Below, piece by piece: positions 17,588-25,740 of a DNA stretch of 64,000 bases; position 1 is the first letter of the stretch, and every line of letters begins with the position of its first letter. Under the pieces are notes generated by a model, which was not told the origin of the DNA, searched no databases, and saw only the letters and a list, made by a program, of their open reading frames with translations. Location: assembly GCF_014490785.1 (NCBI RefSeq), contig NZ_CP051488.1, forward strand, positions 4,030,001-4,094,000. The letters run 5' to 3'. Source of the DNA: Kosakonia sp. SMBL-WEM22 (GTDB taxonomy: Bacteria; Pseudomonadota; Gammaproteobacteria; Enterobacterales; Enterobacteriaceae). The position numbers were made by a program, and so were the translations under genes.

Positions 17588-18799
17588 TTACCGGCGGCGC
17601 TGCCAGATCCACAGCGCCGCAATCGCCAGCGCAAACAGCACCCCAAACCCGATCCCAGTGCCCACCACCGGCACGCCCACTTTGATGGCCAGTGAGTAGA
17701 GCCCCAGCATCAGCAGCATGGCGGTGTTTTCACCGAGGTTCTGCACTGCAATGGCGTTGCCCGCACCGACTGACTCCTTGCCAATCGCCTGTAATAGCGC
17801 GTTGAGCGGCACCACAAAGAAGCCACCGAGCACACCGATCAGCATCAGCACACCATAAGCAGGCAGCAGAGCGTGCTGTAGCGAGAAGATCACCACCGCG
17901 ATACCAATCAACACGCCAGCCGGCATACAGCGTGAGACCTTCTCCAGCGTCACCAGCTTCGCCGCCAGCCCGGCACCGACCACAATGCCAACGGCAACCA
18001 TCGCGTTGAGGTAGGTTGGCGTGGCGTTATCCGTCAGGCCGAGCGCCACCGGCACCCACAGCACCAGCAGGAAACGCAGCGTCACGCCCGCGCCCCAAAA
18101 AAGGCTGGTGCCCACCAGCGAGAAGCGGGTTTCCCCGTTCTGCCACAGGCTCTTACAGGCGCTGAAGAAGCTGGCGGTCATCGGTCCAAAGCGCCAGGAG
18201 CGCCCGGGGCGCGCCGCAGGCAGTTTCGGGATCAGCAGATTGGCCACCACCGCCCCGGCGTAGACCAGCGCACAAACGCCAACCGCCGCCAGCACATGCC
18301 TGTCGGCCAGTACGCCGCCCGCCACCGAGCCGATCAGGATCGCGGCAATGGTTGAGGACTCCATCAGGCCATTCGCCTTCACTAGCTTATCGCCAGTGGT
18401 GATCTCGCCGAGAATGCCATACTTCGCCGGGGAGTAAGCCGCTGCGCCAATGCCCACCAGCAGATAACCGACAAAGGGGTTAACCCCCACGCAGATGCTC
18501 GCCGCGCCCAGCAGTTTGAGGGCGTTGGCAACCATCATCACGCGCCCTTTGGCAAAGCTGTCAGCCACCTGACCGACAAAGGGTGCAAAAAGAATGTAAG
18601 CGCCCACAAACACCATTTGCAGAACGGGCTGGCTCCAGTCTGGGTAAAACTCCGCTTTCAACAGTGCCAGCGTGGCAAAGAGCAGTGCGTTGTCGCCAAA
18701 TGCCGAGAGAAACTGGGCGGCAATCACCGCCATCATTCCTCGCGACAAGAGCGGAGAGTTAGCGCTCACTGACTCATGCGTGTTCGGTTTCTGCCTCAT
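17588..18799 (-). CDS. lplT: LplT, lysophospholipid transporter
   Basis: LplT is an MFS flippase that moves lysophosphatidylethanolamine across the inner membrane for re-acylation by Aas. The 403-residue reading starts at an ATG with a good AAGGAG Shine-Dalgarno 6 bases upstream, inside the end of aas (26-base overlap). A GTG ten codons later is the alternative and would be nearer the E. coli start. MFS motifs are clear (FVGQVADSFAKGRVMM; about 12 membrane helices). Confidence 0.95.
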   Translation of the reverse strand: MRQKPNTHESVSANSPLLSRGMMAVIAAQFLSAFGDNALLFATLALLKAEFYPDWSQPVLQMVFVGAYILFAPFVGQVADSFAKGRVMMVANALKLLGAASICVGVNPFVGYLLVGIGAAAYSPAKYGILGEITTGDKLVKANGLMESSTIAAILIGSVAGGVLADRHVLAAVGVCALVYAGAVVANLLIPKLPAARPGRSWRFGPMTASFFSACKSLWQNGETRFSLVGTSLFWGAGVTLRFLLVLWVPVALGLTDNATPTYLNAMVAVGIVVGAGLAAKLVTLEKVSRCMPAGVLIGIAVVIFSLQHALLPAYGVLMLIGVLGGFFVVPLNALLQAIGKESVGAGNAIAVQNLGENTAMLLMLGLYSLAIKVGVPVVGTGIGFGVLFALAIAALWIWQRRR

Positions 18800-20933
18800 C
18801 CACCACTCCTTTCAGGGTCACGAAATCGGGCTTGCCGCTGCCCAGCACCGGCAGCTGTTTCAGGAAACGGATATCACGCGGGACGGCCAGCTCCGGTACG
18901 CCCTGTGCGCGCGCCTGCTGTTGCAGTTTGTCGCGCGTCAGTTCGCTGTCGGTGGTGAACATCACCAGCGCCTCGCCTTTGCTGGCATCGCTTTTCACCA
19001 CGGTGGCGTGCATTTTCTCCGGCGAAACGGCCTGCGCCAGCTGCTCCACCATCTCCAGTGAGATCATCTCGCCTGCGATCTTGGCGAAGCGTTTTGCGCG
19101 GCCCTGGATCTGCACAAAGCCCTGCTCGTCGAAGCGCACGATATCGCCGGTGTCATACCAGCCCGGCTCCATCTCGCCGTTAATGTTTTCCGCCGTTGGC
19201 GCTTCCAGCACGCCGGGGTTTTCCACCCGCAGATAGCCGGTCATGATGTTTGGTCCTTTCAACTGCAGGCGACCGCCCTCTTCAATGCCCGGCACCGCCA
19301 TTAAGCGCGCGTCCATGCCCGGCAGGATACGCCCGACGGTACCCGGTTTCGCCGCCATCGGTACGTTGATGGAGACCACCGGCGCGCATTCGGTCACGCC
19401 GTAGCCTTCCAGGATGCGCAGGCCAAACTTGTCCTGCCAGATCTGGCGAGTGCTCTCCTGCAATTTTTCTGCCCCGGCGACCACATAGCGCAGGCGGTAG
19501 AAATCATACGGATTGGCGAAGCGGGCGTAGTGACCGAGGAAGGTCGAGGTGCCGAACAGTACCGTGCAGTTACGATCATAGACCAGCTCCGGCACAATGC
19601 GGTAATGCAGCGGGCTGGGGTAGAGAAAGACCTGCGCGCCGGTAAAGAGCGGCGTCAGCAGGCCGACCGTCAGGCCGAAGGAGTGGAAAAGCGGCAGCGC
19701 CGACATAAAGCGGTCGTTGGCGGTGAAGTCGGCAATGGTGCGGATCTGCTCGACGTTCGCCAGCAGGCTCTTGTGGCTGTGCACCACCCCTTTCGGGTTG
19801 CCCTCGGAGCCGGAGGTAAAGAGAACCAGCGCCGGGTCTTCCGGTTTCTGCTCCACCTGCGCGCGGTGCGGCATTAGCAGATGGCGGAAAATCCACAGCT
19901 TATCTTCAAAGGTGACCTCGCCTTTCAGATCTTCGAGATAGACCCAGCGCACCTGGGTAAGCTGCTCCGGCAGATGCCACAGCTTGCCCTTATCCATAAA
20001 AGTGCGGGAGGTGAAGATGGTTTTGATTTGCGCGGCGGTAATCGCGCTGCTCATCCCTTTCACCCCGGCGGTGTAGTTCATCATCGCCGGAATGCGCCCG
20101 CGGGCGATGGCACCAAAGATCACCGCCGCGCTGATACCAGCGTTGGGCAGCATCAGGCCGATTTTCTCGCCCTGCGCGCTGTATTTATCGAGGATACGCG
20201 CCACAAAGAGAGTTTTGGTCAGCAGCTTACGGTAGCTGTCCGGCGTGAAGTTGATATCTTCCACGCAGGGCTTGCTGGCACCGTAGCGGTACTGGGCGCT
20301 AAGCAACGCTTCGAACAGCGTTTCGCGCGGTCGCACTGCCATGCGCGCTTCCATCATAATCTGGTGCAGCATTTCGCCCGCGATTTTGCGGCGGTCACGT
20401 GCGCGCGGCGCGTCCGGCATCGGCAGCTGTGTCGGCGGCAGAATATGCAGAGTAATGCGCGGGAAGAGGCGCTGTTTAACCAGCCCTTTAAGACGGCTGA
20501 AGAAGGTCAGCTCCGCGCCGTCAATGCGCAGCGGGATCACCGTTGCGCCCGATTTCGCGGCGACAAAACCGGCCCCTTCATAAATCTTCATCAGCGAGCC
20601 GGAAACGGAGATGCGCCCTTCAGGGAAGATCACCACCGGGCGGCCTTCGCCAATCAGGCGAACCAGATGCTTAACCGACATGGGCTTGGTCGGGTCGAGA
20701 GGCACAAAATCGATGATTTTGCTGACCCAGCGCATATACCACTGCTCGCTAATCGAGGTGTAGACCGCAAAGACCGGACGCCCGGGAAGGAACAGCGCCA
20801 GTAAGACGCCATCAATGAATGAGACATGATTGGGGGTGATTAATACCCGGTCGCCGTTTAAAGGCGCGGTATCGCCGGTCAGCTGTACACGGAACAAGAC
20901 GCGAAACAGGCCGCGGAAAAAGCCCAGTAGCAT
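18774..20933 (-). CDS. aas: Aas, bifunctional 2-acyl-GPE acyltransferase / acyl-ACP synthetase
   Basis: Aas re-acylates lysophosphatidylethanolamine in the inner membrane using acyl-ACP it makes itself. The 719 residues equal E. coli. The N-terminal PlsC-type domain carries NHVSFID (His36, Asp41). The C-terminal AMP-binding synthetase carries LFTSGSEGNPKGV and a GWYDTGD motif. It is the first gene of aas-lplT and overlaps lplT. Its upstream region holds the two Omr sRNAs on the same strand. Confidence 0.97.
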   Translation of the reverse strand: MLLGFFRGLFRVLFRVQLTGDTAPLNGDRVLITPNHVSFIDGVLLALFLPGRPVFAVYTSISEQWYMRWVSKIIDFVPLDPTKPMSVKHLVRLIGEGRPVVIFPEGRISVSGSLMKIYEGAGFVAAKSGATVIPLRIDGAELTFFSRLKGLVKQRLFPRITLHILPPTQLPMPDAPRARDRRKIAGEMLHQIMMEARMAVRPRETLFEALLSAQYRYGASKPCVEDINFTPDSYRKLLTKTLFVARILDKYSAQGEKIGLMLPNAGISAAVIFGAIARGRIPAMMNYTAGVKGMSSAITAAQIKTIFTSRTFMDKGKLWHLPEQLTQVRWVYLEDLKGEVTFEDKLWIFRHLLMPHRAQVEQKPEDPALVLFTSGSEGNPKGVVHSHKSLLANVEQIRTIADFTANDRFMSALPLFHSFGLTVGLLTPLFTGAQVFLYPSPLHYRIVPELVYDRNCTVLFGTSTFLGHYARFANPYDFYRLRYVVAGAEKLQESTRQIWQDKFGLRILEGYGVTECAPVVSINVPMAAKPGTVGRILPGMDARLMAVPGIEEGGRLQLKGPNIMTGYLRVENPGVLEAPTAENINGEMEPGWYDTGDIVRFDEQGFVQIQGRAKRFAKIAGEMISLEMVEQLAQAVSPEKMHATVVKSDASKGEALVMFTTDSELTRDKLQQQARAQGVPELAVPRDIRFLKQLPVLGSGKPDFVTLKGVVDEAETEHA

Positions 20934-21017
20934 TTCAACTCCTTTTGCCAGTCATTGAGGCATGTGATTCAGAGTCTGGCAGATTACATGAGAAGTGCGG
21001 AGGGATAAAACGCAGGC

Positions 21018-21104
21018 AAAAAAAAACCTGCGCGTCCGCGCAGGTTGGTGCAATCAATAAGTACGAAAAGCGTACTGAATAAATCACCAATCAATACCTC
21101 TGGG
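21018..21104 (-). ncRNA. omrA: OmrA small RNA
   Basis: The transcript would start CCCAGAGGTATTGATTGGTG, the conserved 5' seed of OmrA/OmrB. It ends in the terminator hairpin AACCTGCGC/GCGCAGGTT followed by nine T. Length is about 87 nt (E. coli 88). It lies in the aas-galR gap, its known location. OmrA is an Hfq-dependent repressor of outer-membrane proteins (for example CirA, OmpT) and of csgD and ompR, activated by OmpR. The promoter was not resolved by eye. Confidence 0.95.
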
Positions 21105-21213
21105 ACGTTGATTGTCACCTGCGCCTGGGTGTGCTGCCAGCGGGAAAAAGCAAGAGAATGAGCCGAAGTGAAACGAGGTGTGTCGATTAGCGATTACTGT
21201 TACACGGCAGGAT

Positions 21214-21295
21214 AAAAAAAACCTGCGCATCTGCGCAGGTTGGTGTAAGTCGAGTGTGCAACGTAGCGTTGCGCTCACCTATCAATACCTCTGGG
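21214..21295 (-). ncRNA. omrB: OmrB small RNA
   Basis: This is the second copy of the pair. It has the same 5' seed (CCCAGAGGTATTGATAGGTG) and 3' terminator (AACCTGCGCATCTGCGCAGG, then eight T), with a wholly different middle. Length is 82 nt, as in E. coli. It lies 109 bp upstream of omrA on the same strand. The conserved ends and variable centre are the hallmark of OmrA/OmrB and imply shared targets plus centre-specific ones. Confidence 0.95.
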
Positions 21296-21503
21296 ATGAA
21301 CAGAGTCGCACGGTCGCCCCGCCGACAACCAGCGCTCAATCGAAACAGGCTTTCGCAAAGTGTAAGTAAAGGTTCTCTATGTATGCATTTGCAACGCCGC
21401 GCATGTAACGTTTTCATGAGGTGCGCCGCGCTGGCTCACGTTTGCAAAGCGTGGTAGACGCGCCGCCTTGAACAGACGTCCCTTTTCCGTAACACTAACG
21501 GCA

Positions 21504-21519
21504 GTGTAAACGCTTACCC
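21504..21519. promoter_or_regulatory. GalR/GalS operator upstream of galR
   Basis: GTGTAAACGCTTACCC matches the galactose-regulon operator GTGnAAnCGnTTnCAC except at the last two bases. It lies 13 bp before the galR start, consistent with autoregulation. Confidence 0.8.
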
Positions 21520-21532
21520 AGGAAGGTAGAGA

Positions 21533-22543
21533 ATGGCGACGATTAAAGACGTTGCGCGGCTGGCCGGGGTCTCGGTCGCGACGGTGTCGCGCGTGATCAA
21601 CAGCTCGCCGAAAGCCAGTGAAAACTCGCGCCAGGCGGTTCAGAGCGCGATGGACTCCCTCAATTACCACCCGAACGCCAACGCCCGCGCGCTGGCGCAG
21701 CAATCTACCGAGTCGGTGGGGCTGGTGGTGAGCGATGTATCCGATCCCTTTTTCGGCGCGATGGTGAAAGCCGTTGAGCAGGTCGCCTCCGCCACCGGCA
21801 ATTTTCTGCTGATTGGCAACGGCTACCACGTGGAAGAGAAAGAGCGTAAAGCGATTGAACAGCTGATTCGCCATCGCTGCGCTGCGCTGGTGGTGCACGC
21901 CAAGGTGGTGCCGGACGAAGAGCTGGCGTCGCTGATGAAGCAGATCCCCGGCATGGTGCTGATTAACCGCATTCTGCCCGGCTTCGAGCAGCGCTGTGTG
22001 GCGCTCGACGACCGCTACGGCGCCTGGCTGGCGACGCGCCATCTGATCCAGCAGGGCCATACGCGCATTGGCTATCTCTGCTCCAACCATGAGATCTCCG
22101 ACGCCGACGACCGTTTGCAGGGCTATTACGATGCGCTGAAAGAGAATGGCCTGCCGTGCAATGACCGGCTGGTGACCTTCGCCGAGCCGGACGAGAGCGG
22201 CGGCGAGCAGGCGATGACCGAGCTGCTCGGGCGCGGGCGTAACTTTACTGCCGTAGCCTGTTACAACGACTCGATGGCCGCAGGTGCCATGGGCGTGCTG
22301 AACGACAATGGGATTGATGTGCCGCGCGAGATTTCGCTGATTGGCTTTGATGATGTGCTGGTGTCGCGTTATGTGCGCCCACGACTGACCACGGTGCGTT
22401 ATCCGATTGTGACGATGGCGACCCAGGCCGCCGAGCTGGCGCTGGCGCTGGCGGAAAACCGTCCGCTGCCGGAGATCACCCATCTCTTTAACCCAACGCT
22501 GGTGCGCCGCCATTCGGTGATTGCGCCGCCGGAGAGTTCATAA
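21533..22543 (+). CDS. galR: GalR, galactose operon repressor
   Basis: GalR is a LacI-family repressor of galETK and galP, induced by galactose. It has 336 residues (E. coli 343; the difference is at the C-terminus). The N-terminal helix-turn-helix and hinge (IKDVARLAGVSVATVSRVIN ... NARALAQQ) and the periplasmic-binding-like core (LVVSDVSDPFFGAMVKAVEQ) are almost unchanged. A GGAAGG Shine-Dalgarno precedes the ATG and a GalR operator lies just upstream. Confidence 0.97.
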   Translation: MATIKDVARLAGVSVATVSRVINSSPKASENSRQAVQSAMDSLNYHPNANARALAQQSTESVGLVVSDVSDPFFGAMVKAVEQVASATGNFLLIGNGYHVEEKERKAIEQLIRHRCAALVVHAKVVPDEELASLMKQIPGMVLINRILPGFEQRCVALDDRYGAWLATRHLIQQGHTRIGYLCSNHEISDADDRLQGYYDALKENGLPCNDRLVTFAEPDESGGEQAMTELLGRGRNFTAVACYNDSMAAGAMGVLNDNGIDVPREISLIGFDDVLVSRYVRPRLTTVRYPIVTMATQAAELALALAENRPLPEITHLFNPTLVRRHSVIAPPESS

Positions 22544-22576
22544 GGCGCACATTGCCGCTTAAACCGCCGGAAACAC

Positions 22577-22661
22577 GTAGGCCGGATAAGCGGTACGCGC
22601 CATCCGGCATTATTATCGCGGCACCGATTGCCGGATGGCGGCTGCGCCTTATCCGGCCTAC
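22577..22661. repeat. Inverted REP pair (BIME) after galR
   Basis: Two facing REP units, GTAGGCCGGATAAGCGG...CATCCGGCAT and GCCGGATGGCGGCTGCGCC...CCGGCCTAC, are joined by about 19 bp. They lie 33 bp past the galR stop. Confidence 0.93.
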
Positions 22662-22699
22662 CAAAACGCGCCTACAGCAACATCGACGCTGTTTTTAGC

Positions 22700-22960
22700 T
22701 CAGATTTCACAGCGAGGGGTTATGTCCCCGCTGAAATCGGCGAGCCGAAGCGGGAATGACAAGGTCTGGACGCCATGGATGGCGGACAGAGGCGAACCGA
22801 GACAGGATGTCGAGTCGAGCCGGCCGTAGTCAGGCACGCGGGAGGTGAGCGCAGTGCGCAGCACCGATTTCCTTGCGGGGCCGCGGGGATTGATAAGGGG
22901 AGCGCGGCCGCTTCCCTTATCCCGTTCACCGCATAAGAGGTTAATGAAACTCCACCACGT
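22700..22960. other. Unassigned GC-rich intergenic block between galR and the glucoside operon
   Basis: About 260 bp of GC-rich sequence with short internal palindromes (for example GACGCCATGGATGGCG) lie between two REP sites. Short frames exist on both strands (64 codons at 22635, 97 codons at 22700), but neither has a convincing Shine-Dalgarno or domain. The block does not look like coding backbone. It may be a dispersed enterobacterial repeat or a structured RNA; nothing seen decides this. Confidence 0.4.
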
Positions 22961-23004
22961 ATGGTGAACGGAACCCTTCCACCGAAGCCACATGCCGAAA
23001 TGAT

Positions 23005-23035
23005 TGCCGGATGGCGCTACGCTTATCCGGCCTAC
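23005..23035. repeat. Single REP unit
   Basis: GCCGGATGGCGCTACGCTTA then TCCGGCCTAC forms one REP hairpin. It lies 22 bp past the stop of the GNAT gene (minus strand), where it could act as an mRNA 3' stabiliser. Confidence 0.88.
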
Positions 23036-23056
23036 GCCGTTTCAGCGGCTAAACAC

Positions 23057-23506
23057 TCAAAGCGCGATGCGATACAGATGCACGCTGGTATTCGGGTAAT
23101 CGAGGCCATCCCCGATATACGCCCAGCCGAAACGCTCATAATAGTCGCGGAAGGCAGCGTAGAGGTGCAGCTGATCAAAGCCCATCCCTTTCGCCTGATC
23201 CATAACATGGCGCTGTAACTGCCCGGCCAGCCCCTGGCCGCGCGCACTCTCTTTTACATAGAGCGCAGCAAGCCATGGGTAAAGATCCTGGCGGCTGATC
23301 AAATCGCAGCGCCACAGCCCGACGGTGCCCAGCAGTTCATCGCCCTCCACCAGCACGTACGTCAGCGGCAGCTGCCCCGGTGTCTGGCTATGCGCAATGA
23401 TGCTTGCGAAAAATGCCCGCGACAGCGAGTCACCAAACGCCTGCCACAGCCAGTCGGTCACCTGCTCCGCGTGCTGCGGTGCCTCATAAAGCGGCAGAAT
23501 AGTCAC
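23057..23506 (-). CDS. GNAT-family N-acetyltransferase
   Basis: This 149-residue acetyltransferase is of unknown substrate. The acetyl-CoA motif A is clear: LAALYVKESARGQGLAGQL at residues about 78-96, with the R/Q-x-x-G-x-G/A signature. A C-terminal segment FRDYYERFGWAYIGDG is typical of the fold. Its ATG overlaps the stop of the GntR regulator by 4 bases, so it is co-translated as the last gene of the glucoside operon. Whether it acts on sugars or is a passenger cannot be told. Confidence 0.85.
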   Translation of the reverse strand: MTILPLYEAPQHAEQVTDWLWQAFGDSLSRAFFASIIAHSQTPGQLPLTYVLVEGDELLGTVGLWRCDLISRQDLYPWLAALYVKESARGQGLAGQLQRHVMDQAKGMGFDQLHLYAAFRDYYERFGWAYIGDGLDYPNTSVHLYRIAL

Positions 23507-24276
23507 ATCAACTTCCCCTGAAAAATAGGTACTGACTCAAAGAGATAGCCGTCAAAATCCGGCGCGTCTTCGTCCGACAGCTCAAGCAGACTCTTTTTGA
23601 CGTTTTCGAGATGCTGCCACATCGCCTGCCAGGCCCCCATCACGTCGCGGCGGCGCAGCGCGGCCAGCAGGGTTTGCCGGTCGCCGAGCCACTTCAGGCG
23701 GTAGGCGCGGCTGGCGATATGCACGTTGAACTGCTGCCACAGCGGGCTGCTGTCCATGTGGTGCCAGATGCTCTCGACCGTTGCCAGCAGCATCTGGTTT
23801 TGCGACGCCCCCGCCAGCACCAGGTGGAACATTTTGCTGTTGTCCTGCGAGGTGTCGTTGAGGGCGATGGCGCGCTGCTCCTGCTCGAGGATGCGCCGAA
23901 GATTGTCGATATCCGCCCGCGTCGCCATTTTGGCGGCAAAGGCGGCGATATTGCTCTCCAGCAGCTGGCGCGCCTGGAGGATCTCAAACGGGCCAACGTC
24001 GCTGCTTAAAAAGCGCTCCTCTTCGTTTTCATGCGCCTGAGGAATACGCATCACATAGACGCCGGAGCCCTGGCGGATATCCACCGTCCCCTGCAGCTCC
24101 AGCATCAACAAGGCTTCGCGCACGATGGTACGGCTGACGCCATACTTCTCGGCGATATTGCGCTCCGGCGGCAAGCGCGAGCCAACGGGATAGTGACCCT
24201 CGATGATCTGCTCACGCAGATCGTCGCCAATCTCCTGGTACTGTTTTTTCTCCGGCGGGACGACGGCCTTCTCCAC
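23503..24276 (-). CDS. GntR-family (FadR/FCD subfamily) transcriptional regulator
   Basis: The 257 residues comprise an N-terminal winged helix (LPPERNIAEKYGVSRTIVREALLMLE, about residues 35-60, then VDIRQGSGVYVM) and an all-helical FCD ligand-binding domain. The layout resembles UxuR/ExuR. It is third in the operon IIC, GH1, GntR, GNAT. It probably binds the three TGGNATNCCA palindromes upstream of the IIC gene, which match the FadR-subfamily operator style TGGTATACCA. The effector is unknown; a phospho-sugar is likely. Confidence 0.88.
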   Translation of the reverse strand: MEKAVVPPEKKQYQEIGDDLREQIIEGHYPVGSRLPPERNIAEKYGVSRTIVREALLMLELQGTVDIRQGSGVYVMRIPQAHENEEERFLSSDVGPFEILQARQLLESNIAAFAAKMATRADIDNLRRILEQEQRAIALNDTSQDNSKMFHLVLAGASQNQMLLATVESIWHHMDSSPLWQQFNVHIASRAYRLKWLGDRQTLLAALRRRDVMGAWQAMWQHLENVKKSLLELSDEDAPDFDGYLFESVPIFQGKLM

Positions 24277-24305
24277 GATATCACCTGCACTTATCAGTCG
24301 TTGCG

Positions 24306-25733
24306 CTATCTTACTTCATCATCAAGGGTCAGGGTCAACTGACGCTCATCCCTGAGCTTACGAAACCAGCCAAGAGACTTTTTCGGCCTGCGGTCGCGGT
24401 TATGTTGCAGGTCGATCTCCACCAGCCCATAGCGGTTTTTGAACGCATTCATCGGCGAAACATTATCGGTAAAGGCCCACAGCATGTAGCCCTGGCAATT
24501 TGCCCCCGCCTCCCTCGCGCGCAGTGCCTGGTAGAGGTGCGCGGCGATAAAGTCGATGCGGTAATCATCCTCAATGGTGCCCTGCGCGTTGCGAAACTGC
24601 CCTTCATTCTCAATGCCCATGCCGCTCTCCGCCACGAACCACGGAATATTGCCGTAGTCGTTTTTAAGGCGCATCGCCATATCAAACACAATCTCGGGCA
24701 GGATCTCCCAGCCGCGGGAGGTGTTCATCTTGCGCCCCGGCAGCTCAAACGGCTCGTAATAGTAAGCCGGGTGGAAAGGGGTTTTCGGGTGCCACGCGCG
24801 AGATGGCGCTTTGACGCGGTGCGGATAGTAGAGGTTGATCCCCAGCTCATCGACGGTGTTATCGCGAATAATCGCCAGCTCCTCGTCGCTGTACGTCCAC
24901 TTCACCCCATGTTTCTCCAGCAGCGCCAGCAGCTCCGCCGGGTAGTGGCCTTTAACCATCGGGTCGAGAAACACCCGGTTGTAGAAAAGATCGTAGCGCT
25001 CGGCCGCCAGCAGATCGTGCGGCGCGCGCGAACGCGGGTAGGTCACTTCCGGGTTGAGAATGCAGCCGACGCTGCCCTTGTACCCCTTCTCGCGAAACAG
25101 CTTCACCACTTTCGCGGTGGCGAGGTTCTTATGGTGGTTCCACTGCATCCAGGTGGAGGTGTTCTGCTCGTAAGGCCAGCGCAGCGCGTCAAGGTAGACG
25201 CGGGTCTGCACCACAATCGGCTCGTTAAAAGTGAACCAGCGCGTCACCTTCTGGTGGTAGCGCGCCAACACCTTTTCGACATAGAGCAGGTAGAGTTCGA
25301 CCACTTTTTTCGACGCCCAGCCGCCGTAGGTTTCCAGCAGATAACCGGGCAGTTCATAGTGCTCAAAGCAGATCATCGGCTCAATGCCGTGACGCGCCAT
25401 CTCAGCAAACAGCTCGTCGTAGTAAGCGGCGTAGCGCTCATCCACCACGCCATTTTCATAATCGGTAAGAAAACGCGACCAGTTGATGGAGGTGCGGTAG
25501 TGGCTTAAGCCCGCCTGCTTCATCAGTTGCACATCTTCGCGAAAGCGCTGGTAGAAGTTAGTCGCCACCGCCGGGCCGTAGCCCTGATGCCAGACGTGAC
25601 GATCGTTTTTGTACCAGAGATCGGGCCACGAATCCTGGCCCTCGCGTTTGTCTTTCCACCCTTCCGTTTGCCAGGCCGACGCGGCGGCACCGAGGATAAA
25701 GTCAGGCGGGATGGTGACAGTTTTCGTGCTCAT
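24306..25733 (-). CDS. GH1 family 6-phospho-beta-glucosidase-like enzyme
   Basis: This glycoside hydrolase family 1 enzyme probably cleaves phospho-beta-glucosides imported by the adjacent PTS IIC. The start MSTKTVTIPPDF is chosen because a GAGGA Shine-Dalgarno precedes it and because the 25 extra codons upstream would overlap the IIC gene and lack homology. That gives 475 residues. The acid/base is Glu171 (TFNEP). The nucleophile region reads WFVAESGMG (Glu369), a variant of the usual TENG. The N-terminal FILGAAASAWQTEG is typical of GH1. The natural substrate is not identifiable from sequence. Confidence 0.88.
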   Translation of the reverse strand: MSTKTVTIPPDFILGAAASAWQTEGWKDKREGQDSWPDLWYKNDRHVWHQGYGPAVATNFYQRFREDVQLMKQAGLSHYRTSINWSRFLTDYENGVVDERYAAYYDELFAEMARHGIEPMICFEHYELPGYLLETYGGWASKKVVELYLLYVEKVLARYHQKVTRWFTFNEPIVVQTRVYLDALRWPYEQNTSTWMQWNHHKNLATAKVVKLFREKGYKGSVGCILNPEVTYPRSRAPHDLLAAERYDLFYNRVFLDPMVKGHYPAELLALLEKHGVKWTYSDEELAIIRDNTVDELGINLYYPHRVKAPSRAWHPKTPFHPAYYYEPFELPGRKMNTSRGWEILPEIVFDMAMRLKNDYGNIPWFVAESGMGIENEGQFRNAQGTIEDDYRIDFIAAHLYQALRAREAGANCQGYMLWAFTDNVSPMNAFKNRYGLVEIDLQHNRDRRPKKSLGWFRKLRDERQLTLTLDDEVR

Positions 25734-25740
25734 AACGTCC

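Noticed and set aside
21377..22513. 378-codon frame antisense to galR
   Set aside because: Galactose repressor on the other strand is unambiguous; the long shadow frame reflects GC-rich codon bias.
22700..22993. 97-codon minus-strand frame and 64-codon plus-strand frame in the GC-rich gap after galR
   Set aside because: Neither has a Shine-Dalgarno or recognisable fold; both run into REP sequence. Recorded as an unassigned block instead.
24402..25508. 368-codon frame antisense to the GH1 gene
   Set aside because: Shadow of a well-supported GH1 enzyme; composition is His/Arg-rich and without motifs.
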